Positions 11,208 to 23,947 of a DNA stretch of 64,000 bases are shown one piece after another (the first letter of the stretch is position 1; each line of letters opens with the position of its first letter). Both the position numbers and the translations under genes were made by a program. Source of the DNA: Terana coerulea (Eukaryota; Basidiomycota; Agaricomycetes; Polyporales; Phanerochaetaceae); assembly GCA_024811115.1 (NCBI GenBank), contig JAKOGH010000776.1, forward strand, positions 124,001-188,000. Direction: 5' to 3'. The notes under the pieces are model-generated. The model searched no databases, was not told the origin of the DNA, and was given only the letters and a program-made list of their open reading frames with translations.

Positions 11208-12476
11208 TCACTGCTCCGTCCACGGAAGCGGTTTTGAGAGGTCGACGTTGCCGCCACTGATAATGATGCCAATAGCGCCTTTGATTTCGAGAGCCTGGAA
11301 TGCCTTGCTCCGGACGGCAGCAAAGGCGGTCGCACCACTCGGCTCGACAACTATCTTCAGCCGTTCCCAGAGGAGCTTCATGGCCTCCACGATTTCCTAT
11401 CGACATAAGCATGAGCCACGCCGGCCGACAGGGAGATGGGAAGCAGGCAGCGGACCGCGTCTGAAACCACGATGATGTCCTCCACCCTCTCCTTGATGAT
11501 GGGGAAGTTGATCTGGCCGACGGGCGTGCGCAGGCCGTCGGCGATCGTGTCCGCTTCGACGTCCGCGACGCGCTCGCCCCGCCGGAAGCCCGCCGCACAG
11601 TCCGCCGCGCCCGCCGGCTCCGCGCCAAAGACCCGCGCGCCCGTGCCCTCCGCCGCGAGCGCGGTGCCCGCGAGCAGGCCGCCGCCGCCGACGGGCGCGA
11701 CGACGGCGGCCAGCGGCGCGGAGGCCTGCGCGGCGAGCTCGAGGAACGCGGTGCCCTGCCCGAGGATGGTGCGCACGGCGTCGTACGGCGGCACGAACGT
11801 CGCACCCGTGCGCCGCTGGACGGCGGCGAGCGCCGCGGCGCGCGCGGGCGCGGAGGGCTCGCAGAACGTGATGTCGGCGCCGTAGGCCCGGACGGCGGCA
11901 ATCTTGGGCTGCGACGAGTTCGACGGCTGGCGAGGGCGGAGATTGCGGTGAGCTTCGGCACAGCTTCGAGTCGTTGAGGAGAGCGGGGCTCACCATGACC
12001 ACGAAGCAGGGGATGGCGCGCTCTTTGGCGGCCAGTGCCAGAGCACCGGCGTGGTTCCCTATGGACGCAGATCGATCCGTTGCGTATGTTGTTGTTGAAC
12101 AGAGAGGAGTTTGCCGAGACCGACGGAATCGCAGATATCACCAAGATATCACCAGTGAGTGGCGGTACAAATCATATACAAGCCAGGATCTGTGCGTAAC
12201 CTACTTACCCGAACTGTGTGTGCACACGCCACGGGCCAGCTCATCCTGACTCAGGCAGCCGACGCTGTAGCTCGCACCGCGGAACTTGAACGCGCCGCCC
12301 TTCTGCAGGTTCTCCGCCTTGAAGAAGAGAGTGTTGCCGCCAGGCAAAGAGGCGGACAGCGACGAGGAGGTGAAGACGGGCGTCCGGTGGATCTGCTGCT
12401 TAATGGCCTCGTGCGCTGCCTGCACGGACGATCGGGAGAGCTCCTGCGGGCCAGGCGCGGCGTCTCGCGTCGTCAT
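11208..12476 (-). CDS. Serine racemase / threonine dehydratase-like PLP enzyme
   Basis: Four exons (12476..12209, 12058..11994, 11926..11456, 11396..11208) give 330 residues, the usual size for serine racemase. The family is fold-type II PLP enzymes that racemise serine or deaminate serine/threonine to 2-oxo acids plus ammonia in the cytosol. Visible motifs are the Schiff-base lysine in GGAFKFRGA (Lys64), the substrate loop SSGNHAGALALA, the PLP-phosphate glycine loop PVGGGGLLAG, and the C-terminal VVEPSGATAFAA and GIIISGGNVDL. There is no ACT regulatory domain, which argues against the biosynthetic threonine deaminase. The third intron has an unusual GTCCGC donor. The frame is intact throughout. 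Exact substrate cannot be told from sequence. Confidence 0.88.
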
Positions 12477-12479
12477 TTT

Positions 12480-14311
12480 GGAAGTCCAGTTCCGTGCACT
12501 TGGATCTGCTACACGCCGAGGGTGAAACGAGATCCTCACAGTCCGACGAATTCGGCGGGGAGGCGTATACTTACCCAGCTAAGCCAGGGATCGGTCACGA
12601 GATCTAGCAGGTCTCTGACAAGCGCTATCAACGCCTTGGTATGGAAATCTTGGAGGTAGAACATGATATGGGCGTAGAAAGATGAATGGCTCTAAGTACC
12701 TGCAGCTGCGTGTATCGGCGCCTTCAGAAAGGATGTATGTGGCGTATTGTTGAAGGAGTTTCAGTGAAGGTTAAAGACTGCCAAGAATATAGCTACGCGC
12801 GTCACGGCCGTTACGTGCGTTATGATCTGTGACCAACGTTACATGTCACCACTGCCCGTGACGCGTTCTGCTTCAACATTGACTCTGAACGACTGCAAGG
12901 ATCACATTCCAGCAAACTCTACGTTCATATCTGCATCAATCAGTGCCACCGCAATGCCTGAAGTCTGACTGGATCTGACTCTCAAGGAGCTTGGAGGAGT
13001 TGTCGGCACCGGCAAACATGGATTTCGGGGCGACGTTGAAACCTAATGCAAGTTCTGTTCCATTAGTTTGCACCCATTATAACGACGTCCGTCTGCAGAC
13101 GCACTTCTTCTGTTTTTTACTAGTTTGTTGCGCATTAAATGCCGGACATTCGGCTTGGAATGAAGTTACGCCGTTCGCAAACTCTCACAACATTCTCAAG
13201 CAAGGCCAGCAGACCCTGCCGATCCGCACCACCCTAGACCTTGTTCTGTAAGAGGCTAGTGGTATCCAAGCATCGCGGCCGTCGTCTACCTACACACACG
13301 GAAACACAACTTCACCTTCCGGTCGCGTCTGTGAGCGCCACAAGTCCGAACCGGGGCCACGAGCCCATTGCGGTCGGACGTGCCTACGATGCTGTGCTGC
13401 GAATCGTTTCGCCGCGAAGTCGCTTGACACGAGCCGCGTCGCCCGCTGTCCCGCGGCGCGTGGGCTGGATCTGCAGAGGCTGTTGCGCGGGAGGCGGGAT
13501 GGATGGATGGCATTGGCAGGGGCGCAAGTGAAGATTGGTCAGTATTTTCCTTGTGTGCTATTGCATCCGGCATCCAGGCCCAGCGAGTCATCTTGTGTCC
13601 TGCTTCTCTGACGAGTCCAAGCTTGCCACGCCAAACCTTGCCATTTCCTCCTGGTGTGCAGCCTGCCGAACCCTTGCGATCGCGACAGCACGAGATGCCG
13701 AGCGATCCTGCGACTGCCCAGCTCGGCACACCTGCACACGCCTGTCCGCGGCCTGCCGTCTGCCGGCGCACAGCCCCCGTGCGTGCAAAGCCTGCCCGTT
13801 CGCGCCAGTCCGTGGCCATGGCGGATTCCCGGAGAGGACGGTGGGAAACGCGACGCGCGCTCGGAGGGCGATGCGACGAAGATTAACGACGGCTGATGGC
13901 AGCTGGGCACTGCCCTCTGCTCTCCCCCCACCATGGCCTCCCCACGCCCCCGGCGTCCCTCGCTCGCTCGCTCGCTCGCAGCCAAGCCCCGGCCGCGAGC
14001 TGGCGACGGCTGATCCGGATCCGGGGCTGGCTCGCCCGCCCGCGCGCCTGCGCCGTGCGCGTCCGTTTCAGGGGGCCTGCACCACGCGCGACGGGGGCGA
14101 GGCTGTAAACTCCGAATCAAGGCGAAAGGGCATCGGGGCCGCGCAAAGCAGCAGCTTTGCGTGCTGATGGTGCCTCGGACCGCCTTCGTTGCATCCCGCC
14201 AGCGTGGAACCGCGGAGGTGGCCACTCATATAAGACGGGTGGACGTCAGTGCTCGACCAAAGTTCACTACATACCCTTCTTCCGCTAACACATCTCTGCG
14301 CGCTCTTTAGC
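12480..14311. other. Intergenic, GC-rich, no supported gene
   Basis: About 1.8 kb. Long overlapping open frames on both strands at 13.3-14.2 kb reflect high GC and lack family motifs. A (CTCG)n run lies near 13962-13980. The last 100 bases before 14312 are the likely promoter and leader of the dehydrogenase gene. Confidence 0.4.
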
Positions 14312-15480
14312 ATGCCTTCTCTCATATTCAACGAGCAAGACCAGCAAGTCTGGTTTATCACAGGTGCGCAGCGTCAAGACGCTTTGGCTGAACAATGCTC
14401 AATGTCGTCCGTAGGCACCTCCTCTGGTTTCGGCAAAGAATTGGTCGCCTCAGCGTTGGCTCGCGGCGACCGCGTCATCGCGACCGCACGCTCGCTCGAG
14501 AAGATCAAGTCGCTGTGGTCGCTGCCGAACGCGAGCCCGTCGCGCCTCGCGCTGCTGCGGCTCGACGTCGCCGGACAGCGCCGAGACCATCCAGCGCACG
14601 GTCGACCACGCGCTCGGCCTCTTCGGGCGGATCGACGTCGTCGTCAACAACGCCGGGCTCGGCATGAAGTCCGTCCTGGAGGAGGGCGGGTACGTGCATC
14701 GTCTATGGCGACGGGACCCCGAGGCTCACGCATCTGTCAGATCGCTCGCTGCCATGCAGCAGTTTCAGACAAACGTCTTTGGCGTGCTCAACGTTACGAA
14801 CGCCGTGCTGCCCCACATGCGGGAGCGGCGATCAGGGACGGTGGTCATCATCGGCAGCCGTACAGGCTGGCACGCGGCGTGCCCCGTGAGTGCCCCATCT
14901 CCCATTATGTGCCACACTCGTACTTACATTACGCTTTCCTCCAGCCAGTTGGTGAGAACGACGCTGTGCTGTTCTATGATACGCCATTAACCATGTCACC
15001 GCTGCAGGATTCTACGCCGCCTCAAAAGCCGCAGTGCACGGTGCGTCCCTCCCCAGCCCTTGATCTACGCCGTCCTGACTTGAGGCTTTTGGACGTCGCA
15101 CAGCGCTCGGCGAGACGTACTCGGCCGAGCTCGCGCAGTTCGCGATCCGCGTCACGGTCGTCATCCCCGGCTCCTTCCGCACGAACGCGCTCGGGCAGCC
15201 GCTCACGATCCACCGCCGCATCCCCGCGTACGACGGGCTGCGCGAGAAGGGCCGCGCGCGGTTCAACTCGATATCCGGGCACGAGGCGGGCGACCCGCGG
15301 CGCGCGATGGAGCTGCTCGTCGACGTCGTGCGCGGCGAGGGCGCGGCGGCGGGGCGCGCGTGGCCGCTGTGGCTCTTCATGGGCGCGGACGTCTTCCGGG
15401 ACGTGCGCGGCAAGTGCGCGCGGGTGCTGGACAGCCTGGACGCGTGGGAGGACGTCGCGGCGGACCTGGAGTTTCAGTGA
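14312..15480 (+). CDS. Short-chain dehydrogenase/reductase (one-base frame break)
   Basis: Six exons, including a 7-base microexon at 14945-14951. The protein shows the SDR cofactor loop TGTSSGFG near residue 18, NNAG (DVVVNNAGLGM), the catalytic Ser region in VVIIGSRTGW, the active-site YAASK, and a PGSFRTNAL segment after it. It is an NAD(P)H-dependent oxidoreductase of the classical SDR type, about 290 residues, probably cytosolic; substrate unknown. At 14571-14574 (GCCGGAC) one extra base breaks the frame between RLDVA and DSAETIQRTV. Removing one base restores perfect family sequence on both sides. That is either a sequence error or a fresh lesion. It is convergent with the transporter gene at 16579-18560. 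Confidence 0.82.
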
Positions 15481-16578
15481 CGGGTGTTGGTGTGTATGTA
15501 TCTGTCTATCTTCTCGGTGACACGGCATGGCCGCTGCGGTCTGTCGACGGACCTATGTATACCACCCGCATCCCTGGACGGTTCTTGTAGCAATTTGGCA
15601 CCATTACGGTTAGAGCATGTATAATCCTCCCCGAAGTACCCTACACGTTTTACTAGTTGTTTATAGTCGGTAATATTATAGCACAGCATGAACACATCCA
15701 TCGCATCGTTTATGAGCCTGTCTGCCACCATGTTCGGTCCGAGGAACGCGGCAACGCTGCAAGGTATGTAACCAGCTGCACGCGCCTTGGGCCCTTGCTA
15801 TGCTGCTGTTTGCTACTTACTCTGTCCTCCAGGGTCGCGCTTCTCGCATTTCTGTCGTGCGCGGGCGGGCGTTCTGGCACACGATTCACGCGTAGGCCGC
15901 GCCCAATCACGCGGCACTGATAGCACCGCCGTCTCGTAAGTTGCAATTGCGGCCGCGACGGTCTGCATGCTCAACATTGCGGGCAGCAGTGCCACGCGGG
16001 AAACCCAAATGAACAGTCCCTTTGCAGCCGGAAGGCGCAGTACTATTAATGTGAGTACGCCAGGCGGTCTCTACCCGTGGTGAAAGCTTGCATGGGAGGC
16101 CGCCGGCGCACGCCCGGACGCGGATGCTGTGGACGCGACGACGTGTGCAATTCACGCCGTGGCCGTTGCCCTCCGCCGACACAGCGCGAGCATGTGGAGG
16201 TGGAGAGCGTGTCCGGACAGGGACTGCGCGCGTCGCGGGAGCGTGGCTTGGCCCAAATGCTCTGCGGGAAACGCGGGCGCCGCGCATCAGCGTGCCCTGT
16301 CGCGGGCTGTCCATCAGCCACTGCGCTGCACACCGAGCACGAGGGCGTGAACAAGTTCCGGTTTGTTGGCACCGAATTTGACGGATCCAGGCACAACGGG
16401 ATCTCGGAGATTTTATCTGGTGCGAAGCCGCGGCAGTTCAGCTCTATTGATCTATACTCTAATAAGGCCGCCTCTATTAGCTGGTCCGTGATGGTGCCTC
16501 GAAACGCCTCTTCTAGCTGCCTTCCAAGCAGATCTGATGGTGGCTTCCCAGGTCAACTGCGAGCCAGTCTACAATGTG
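15481..16578. other. Convergent intergenic region
   Basis: Lies between the 3' ends of the dehydrogenase and the transporter. It should hold both terminators. No gene or RNA is supported. Confidence 0.35.
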
Positions 16579-18560
16579 TCAATCAATCAGCAGCAACGAG
16601 ATCGCTGTAATGGCACTGGGCAGGGAATGAGCTCTACGGGCGGCAAACCGTGCAAACATACGTATGACTCACGAAGACGAGAAGAACATGAAAACATCTA
16701 CGGATCAACAAAAAAAATGGTCAGCACTGTATCTCGCCATCTTCAGGAAATGCCTACATTGCACGAGAAGAAAGGCCTGTGGCGCAAAGCGTGAGACCGT
16801 GGTCAGAAATAGATCTCGATGGCCGCGCTCACCGAAAGCGTGTCGACGTCGCCGTCCGGCGCGTACAAGCTCGCAACGATCATTTGGCTGCACACATGCG
16901 CAGATGGCAGTCAGCAGCGGCACCTCTGCGCGAGCCAGAACAGAGCAAGTACGTACTTCACCGCCGCTGGGGTCCCGCTCAGGAACATCGCGACGAAGCG
17001 CTCCGCCTTCGCCTCCTTGGCAATCAGCCCGCCGCGGACCATGGCCTGCACGACGAAGATGCCCAGGACGGGCAGGAGCACCATCTTCACCGCCGTCACG
17101 GCGATCATTGCCGTAATGGGCAGGCGCGACAGGGGCCGCGGGATCCGGAGTCGCGCGAAGGACGCGCCGAGGAGGATCAGGGCGAGCGGCACGGCGATGT
17201 TCCCGACGAAGTTCGCTGAAAAGCAAGAGAACGCACCGTCAACGACATGCGATAATATGGGTCTGGGACAACACGAAAAAATACCTGTGTCGATGACGAA
17301 CGCCAGAGGCGGCTTGCCGTCGGGGCCCTTCCAGTCCGGGCCCCTGTGCCCGACACGTCGACGAAGAGGGCCTTGAGCGGCTGGATGAGCGCGATGGGCA
17401 GCGAGAGGGCGATGGCGATGGTCACGGGCGTGAGGATGGCGGCCAGCGGCCGCAGCGCGCGCGAGCACCTCGGGCAGGACGCTGCGTGTTGCGCCTGACA
17501 CGGAGCCAGCGGCCGTCACGCTCGGGGAATCTATAAGTGGCAGCGGCGTCGCGGGAGCTGTCGATAGGCTGGTGCCTGGCCGAGCACCGTTCGAGACGGC
17601 TGACAGGCGCGACATCCGTCTGACAAGCTGCACCTCCGGGTCTACTTCGACAGGATCTCCGAGCAGGTTCTGTGCAGATACACCTTCAAGCTTGGCACTG
17701 GCCTCCTTCTCCGTGTCGTTTTCCAGGATTGAGCTGTCGGTCGAACGCTCCAGGCTCGTTTTCCATTGAGATGTCGACGGCTGTCGGAGGATGTATCGGG
17801 CAACCAGCGACCCGAGGGGTTTCTCCGTCCACGAGCAGCGGCGCTCTGCCTCCTCGCCCTGCGGCACCCCCGGGAGATAGTCCCACGAGAGCGAGTGCGC
17901 GGCGCCGGCGACCCAAAAGACAAGGTGGTAGGAGACAATGAAGATGGAGACGAACGAGACCCCCACTGCAACTGAGTTAAGACTGCGGTTCGTGGCTGGG
18001 TGCGCGCGACCTACGTTGTGGGTCCGTGCTGGGATCAAAGGGTGCCTGTTGTGTCACGGAAAGGACGACGGCATTTGCTGACCAAGGGGCACACCGTCAA
18101 CGCGCGCCACTAACATTGTCCTGAGCTCACGGCGGCACTCACGTAGGTTCCCCCAGTTGCTCATGCCCGTCAGCACGACGATGCCCTGCCAGAAGTTGCG
18201 CGGCACGTAGCACACCTCGCGGATGAGCGCGCCGCCGAGGAAGCCGGCGAGCATGTACACGAACGCGGTGAGGAAGAGCGGGCCGAGCGCGGCGATGTTC
18301 GCGGGCGTGAACGCGGGGACGACGTTCGCGAAGACGAGCGCGGGCAGCGAGACGTTCATCGTCACCTGCGACGCGCCGCGCGCGGCCGCGGCGGGGAAGA
18401 GCCCCATTTTCGCGAGCACGTACCCGCAGAGGATGGAGATAAACCTGGCGGGCGGCGGGCGGTGAGCATGGGCGCAGGGCCACATCGACACAGCTCAGAG
18501 CCCGTACGTTTTGATTAAGGGCATAACGCCCGAGTATATCAGGAACCCCGCGGAAGGCAT
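16579..18560 (-). CDS. Auxin-efflux-carrier-like membrane transporter (PIN-like family)
   Basis: Nine exons (18560..18508, 18444..18143, 18077..18015, 17971..17285, 17215..16957, 16887..16833, 16776..16758, 16697..16673, 16615..16579) sum to 1500 bases. Membrane segments at both ends flank a Ser/Thr-rich loop, as in fungal members of the auxin efflux carrier/PIN-like family. Recognisable blocks are GYVLAKMGLFP, VLTGMSNWGNLPNAV, LILLGASFARLRIPRPLSRLP, GTPAAVNQMI and LLVQYVFMF. The last three exons are only 19-37 bases and restore the final helix. Between about 17345 and 17460 the frame runs one base off: the conserved helix (VTIAIALSLPIALIQPL) is in another frame, with compensating shifts at a GCGCGCGC run and a GGGG run. 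The substrate in fungi is not established. The start is the only ATG before the first helix. Confidence 0.82.
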
Positions 18561-18624
18561 GTCGTCTACTTCGTCTAGGATGTGTCGTCTAGAATGCGTC
18601 GTCCAGGGATTGTCGTCTAGGATG
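18561..18624. repeat. Short degenerate tandem repeat
   Basis: About four imperfect units of roughly 14 bases based on GTCGTCTAGGAT, directly before the transporter start codon. Confidence 0.5.
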
Positions 18625-19550
18625 TTTTCGTGTAGGAGGGGAGCAGCGGGAAAGGGAGGTGGTGGGCGTTGCTTGCCAGCGCATGCCCAGGCTCTCCCAC
18701 ACACCGTGGCGGACGCCTGTGAGGGTCCTCGAGGCAGAAACAAGGAAGTGAGTGAGTTGGCCATTCCGCCTACCCGTCGTCCGACTCGTCCGACCGCTTC
18801 GTGTTATCTTCCAAGCCTGACTCGCGCGGGCGGGGTCAGTAGCGGAGGTCCCCGGTCCGCTGATCCGGGCTGATGAGCTACCGCGTTAGGCAGGTGCTCA
18901 AGTTCGCGAGGGTCGAGGGGAAAGGTAAAAGAGGACGCTTGGCGTGTTCGATAGGAGTGGATCGCCAAGAATTATTTTAGAATTAAGATGAGTCAATTGT
19001 ACAAGTACTCGGGTTTGGTACCTGATTTAGCACAACGCAAGTATGTTTGACCCAAGTGCGCACATGAAGATGCGTAATGCAGTGAGTTCGGTCCTAAATA
19101 CCGCACTACTACCTTAAATCTGGTATCATATTTGAGGATCGCCGCACTGTTACACGCACACCTCGTGTCTTATTTATATGTCTTACACGTAAAGATCCTG
19201 CACCGATCTTGGGACCGAAGCCGCAATGGCGACTGCTGTGACTTGTGAGCTTCTCGAGCAGGCTCTTGTCTCCTGTACGCGCACACGACATTAAAATCTT
19301 GCACATATACACAATGCTATAAGTCACGTGGTAAATAGCCCCCAAGTAAATCCCAAAAACCGACGTGATCAATATGGTCGTGGTCGTGTGAGACCTTCAA
19401 AGCCTTCGTGGCGTTTCGACGTGGCCTCGGCGTAATCGGGCGCCTCTTTTCCATCACCTCATCAACGTAAGGTTAGGGTGATCCGCCAACGCGCTTGACG
19501 CACTTCCAAGGGGTAGGCAGGGATAAGCGCCCGTACATGGGGGCGGGGGA

Positions 19551-19572
19551 GGGGGTCCCTCAAGGGCCCTTA
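19551..19572 (+). repeat. Dispersed repeat motif, copy 1
   Basis: A 22-base G-rich block containing GGTCCCTCAAGGGCCCTTA, identical to the copy at 20535. A related block occurs inverted at 48402 and 49114. The 60 bases before it also resemble the DNA next to the 49114 copy (TAAGCGCCC...GGGGGAGGGGG). Confidence 0.65.
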
Positions 19573-19793
19573 GCAACATTTTATTTTGGGACCTTGTATT
19601 TCAAAAATACGTACTTGTACACTCTCCTGCGATGCTGTAGACACTATACAAGCTCGAAATACAGGTCCCTGCTCGACACACAGAGTGAAGAGGCATAATC
19701 ACCCGGAAAGGAAGGTAACAGTCACGCCTATCACACCTTGTTACCTGTAACTCGTCACCTGTCACCTCACACTGGCACTGCTTCTTCGCCGCT

Positions 19794-20664
19794 CATGTCC
19801 CGGTGGGAAGGCCGCAACCAAACGAGTGGATGATGTGGAAGGGGGCGGCGATTTCAACTGGAAGCAGCATCTCAACAGCGGCAGCCACAAGAAAGCAGAA
19901 GCGGCGAAGAAAGGTCGCACGTTTATAACAGGATTTTTCCGGCGCAACTCGCCACCCTCCGCTGGCCCCTCCGAAGCGGCTGGGCGTACAAACTGGGTGC
20001 CGGGTGTTCCAGAGGCAAGTACATTCGCTCGCTTGAACTAGTTTCCATGTAATATTTACCATTTATTCAGGTACCTACAACACAATCGGAGCCAGCGCGT
20101 ACAGCCACCCCCGAGTCCGACCTATTCCCTGCATGGATGCAAGAACTCTGGGATCTAGCACGGGCCCTGCCTCCAACCGTACCTGCCGTTGACGCAGTGC
20201 CGCACGACAACGCGCTTCTGAGCCTTCAGACCACGGACATCGGAATGACACTGGCCGCAGATCCTGACGCCGATGCATGGGAACTCATTTCGCGTGCGTT
20301 GGCCTCACCAGCAACCCAAGGGGTAAGTGGTTTTGCAGCGATGAGTGCCAAAACACATCGGCGGAAGGGGAAAAAGGGAAGCCAAGGAAGCGTAGACGTC
20401 GCATTTGAGCTTGGATCCTTTGTAAAGTGCTTTATTTCAAGTCCACGACATGTGAAGGCACTGGTATGCCTTGAAATGAATGGCGAGTTACCATATCTGG
20501 ACGCGTGGGAACGTTCGGCGTTCGCCGAGGGGGTGGGGGTCCCTCAAGGGCCCTTACCTAACTTTCATGGCGTCACGTACAATATTTTATTTTTGCATAC
20601 CCCTTGCGCACTTCCGCTCTACATACACTCGACGTATACACCACCGATGCCGCCGTCGCTGTGA
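19794..20664 (+). pseudogene. Remnant of a transposon-like protein gene
   Basis: After a frame break near 19835, an exon reads DFNWKQHLNSGSHKKAEAAKK, which looks like the second half of a zinc-finger of the kind found at the start of transposon proteins (H...H). FFRRNSPPSAGPSE follows. A short intron, plausibly with a GC-type donor near 20015, leads to a second exon (LFPAWMQELWDLARALP and so on) open to 20664. The region is bracketed by the 19551 and 20535 repeats in the same orientation. Family assignment is an inference from style and context, not a recognised domain. Confidence 0.35.
20535..20556 (+). repeat. Dispersed repeat motif, copy 2
   Basis: Identical over 22 bases to the block at 19551, about 984 bases downstream in the same orientation, followed by a similar T-rich stretch (ATTTTATTTT). 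Confidence 0.65.
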
Positions 20665-20685
20665 GCGTTGAGCTCGCTGCGACAG

Positions 20686-23515
20686 ATGAACAACCCGCGC
20701 CACCACTACGGTCGACAGAGCTTCCAGAGACAAGACCGACCCCGCCGCCGCCCCCCTCCCACCGCTCATTCCGGTGCGCACCAGGACCCGTTCACGGCCC
20801 TCTTCACGAACGAGCTCGTCCAGCAGCTTGCCCCACTTGTGTTCATCGTCGTCGTGCCCCTTCTCGTGCTTGCCACCAACCGGTACAAAAGAGCTTTATT
20901 CTACCCCGCTCGATTGCTCGTCCGGACGCTTGGGATGGTGTTGGAGGCGCTGACGGGGGTGCTGCCGTGGAACTGGTCCGGCGGGTCGAAGGAGAGGAAA
21001 GTAACAGAGAGGAAGAAAGGAGGTGTGAGGACGAGGGTGGCTCAGCTTGCCGGTACGAAGGGCAAGAGTGAGGAAGGTACGCTGTGCACGTCATACGTTG
21101 TATTACCAGCCAAACAAGATACCGGACATAGGTTCGAGCAAGGATGAGTTTGATGACCGGAGGCCCGATTACGAGGAAGAAAGTACTGAGGACGCAGGAT
21201 ACTACCCCGGGATTGTCAACATCTCCTGGGACGTATTGCTTCATGGACTCTACTCTTCAGGCACGTTCTGGGTTTCCCAGCCAGCACACTGGACTCTGAT
21301 AAATAACTTTACTGTGCTGTTTAGGCATTGGCTTCCCTGACGTACCTTCAACCTTACATTGATGCCATCCGCACTCATGCAGAGGAACTTGACGTTCCTA
21401 CGCCGGTAGTCGACGCACTGCGAGATATCCTTCATGGTGCCGTAAACACGTCTGATATCCCACATGCACACGTCTAAACCGTCTTTTCCACAGAGCTGAA
21501 CACGCCCCGCCCCAGCCGCACCTCTCTTCGCCCCCACGCGCTCATCCAAGCCCTCTCCTCCCCACCGCCCTACGCCTCATCTTCGTCCGCCCCGGGCCCG
21601 CGCAGCAACCGCCTCTTCTCCTCACGCGAGCACCAGGACGCGCAAGAGCTCTTCCAGGTGCTCATCGAGGCCGTGAAGGTCGAGGCGGCGGAAGTGGCGC
21701 GCGAGGGCGGCCGCGACGTGGGCCTCGGCGGCGCCTTGCCCTCCGCGGCCGCGTCCAGCTCCAAGGCAGCCCCGAACGGCTCAGCCGCGGCCCACAGCCC
21801 GCGCGAGCTGGAGCTGGCGGGTCTCGCGAAGACGGTTTTCGACGGCCTGACGGCGAACCGGCGGAGCTGCATGGAGTGTGGGTATACCGAGGCGGTCATG
21901 CACTTCTCGTTTGACAACTGGCAGCTGGCGCTGCCGAGAGCGGTGAGTGCCACGTTAGGCAGCACCGCAGTCCGTCTGAATTTTGTGCGTTTCCTGCAGG
22001 GTGCGTGTGAGCTGGATGACTGCCTTGCAGACTACACTCGATTGGAGATCTTGACGGACTGCGTGTGTCGGCGTTGTTCGTTAGAAGCCACTCACGAGAA
22101 ATATGCTCAAGAGGGCGCACTCGAGAAGATGGCGTCCTCGTCCTCACCGGTATCACCGTCGATCAACTTGCTGCCACAAGATGTCCCAGACAGCGATGGC
22201 GCGAAGCACTCAGAAAAGGTATCAAACTCGAAGAAAAAGCGGCATCAGGAGGCCAGAAAGCTTGCTTCTCGTGTCAAGGCTCTCATAGACGAGGGCAGAG
22301 TGGAAGAAGAGGTCAAGGGTGTCCAAGTGGTGAAGGTCACTCGTGCTTCGACTAAGCAGGCGATGGTAGCGAGGGTGAGCGTTCTTGTAATGTGGTCTTA
22401 TGCTTACGTCTAACTACATTTCACTGCCAGCCACCTCCCGCCCTGGTTTTGCATCTGAACCGCTCGCTTCACTTCGGTGGCGCGTATGGTGCTGCCAAGA
22501 ACAGCTGCCGAGTGGCCTTTCCCGAAATCCTGGACCTGACGCCGTACACCACCGGCGGGAACCTCAACACCAGCCCGCGAGTGCCGATATCGGGGCCCAG
22601 CTTCAAGTCCTCACTGTTCGCGCAGCTGTCGCCGGAGTCGAAAGCGGTTCCATCCACAAGGACATTGTATCGTTTGGCAGCGGTTGTGTGCCACTACGGC
22701 CAGCATTCGTTCGGGCACTACGTGTGCTTCCGACGCAAAGCCGCGGTCCGCGAAGCTGGAGGACTCGAAGCGATGGGCGCCGCCTGAGCTGGATGGGGAA
22801 GGAGACGAGGGCCTGGCGGGGCTGGAGAGCAGACAGGGCACGGGCTCCTGGGTGGCTGCGGATAAGCGACGACGACGTGAGGGAGTGTGGGATCGAGAGC
22901 GTGCTGCAGGAGGGGTCAGGCGCGTTCATGCTGTACTACGAGCGCATCCGGATAGGAACAGCGCCGTCAATATCGCGACAGTCGAGCCCGCCCTCGGAGC
23001 CACAAACGCAGCCGATGGGAGCGTCGGACGTGCAATCATCATCTGACACGGAGGACTCGACGCGGCCGCCAACTGGGCCGCAAGGCGAGCCACCGCGACA
23101 CAATGTCTACGCCATAGAGGACAACGAGCGCACGCCGCGCTGCTCGGAAGAGACGTTGAAGCCACCTGGCCATCCGCGCGCAAAGCCCCGGGCGAACGGT
23201 TCGCTAGTCTCGTTAGCGTCGACGCTGGTGGATGACGATGCCTCTGACGAGCCGCTGCTCAAGGCCGAGGAGAGGGTGGGCTTGCAGAGCGTCGTGTCCG
23301 TTGGACTGTCCGCGTCGCCACCCAGGATGTGGGTCGGTCCCCCGAGAGTGGTTCGGAGCGTCAGCTTAGCGGCGCGGCAACCGGCGGAGAAATCTGAGGG
23401 CGCGGAACAACTGACAGCTGCGAAGTCTGACGCGTCTTTTGGTGAGGTGCCGAAGACGAACGGTATTCACAACGGCAAGGCCCGTATCGCTGAAGAGGAT
23501 GACGCATCGCGGTAG
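20686..23515 (+). CDS. Ubiquitin carboxyl-terminal hydrolase with N-terminal membrane anchor (frame breaks)
   Basis: ATG at 20686 starts a Pro/Arg-rich head and then a membrane segment (LAPLVFIVVVPLLVL), as in organelle-anchored USPs (yeast Ubp16, human USP30). The USP core follows: the Cys box GTYCFMDSTLQ (Cys codon 21237-21239), ALASLTYLQPYIDAI, SSREHQDAQELFQ, a zinc-binding CMECGY...CRRC pair, PPPALVLHLNRSLHF, and the His box HYGQHSFGHYVCFRRK. The enzyme removes ubiquitin from proteins, probably at an organelle membrane. One extra base near 21225 shifts the frame just before the Cys box, another near 22739 follows FRRK, and a third lies near 22854 before GWLRISDDDV; all three read correctly if one base is dropped. 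The intron 21261-21324 has a GC-AG border. The C-terminal 200 residues are low complexity. The family is certain; intactness is not. Confidence 0.83.
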
Positions 23516-23947
23516 CCCGACAAGGTTTATTGACTCTAGTCGTTCAGGGTTTGCGCCTGGGACACTCTGAAGTACCACGACCACTCGGCCACCCACCCCG
23601 CGAAGCGGCTCACACCAGCTCATCTCCTCTAGACCCCTACAACAATGTCGAACAGCGCATCCACACTTGGCTCCGTGTATCCTTATTCGCTATTCTTCCC
23701 GGCCCCACTACCACTTGCTCTCGTTTCCCGTGCTTAATATACGCAAGATCGTGTGTACAACAGAATCTCATGGACATCGCTTGGTCTATTATGCTCTTCT
23801 TGCTTTACCTGTGCAATACACATACCTCTCACTATATCCAGCCACATGCATGTCTGGAACTTGCGACGTATATCTGGATCATTACTAGGGGTATATGGTA
23901 TATAGTGGGCAGACGCACCACCAGCAGTCTTAGTGGCTTGTCTACTC

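Noticed and set aside
11110..12144. A 344-residue Arg/Ser-rich open frame
   Set aside because: It is a frame-shadow of the serine racemase-like gene in GC-rich DNA; it ignores the introns and lacks any domain.
13286..14225. Long overlapping open frames on both strands
   Set aside because: High GC makes stops rare here; the frames have biased Arg/Ala/Pro content and no motifs or splice logic.
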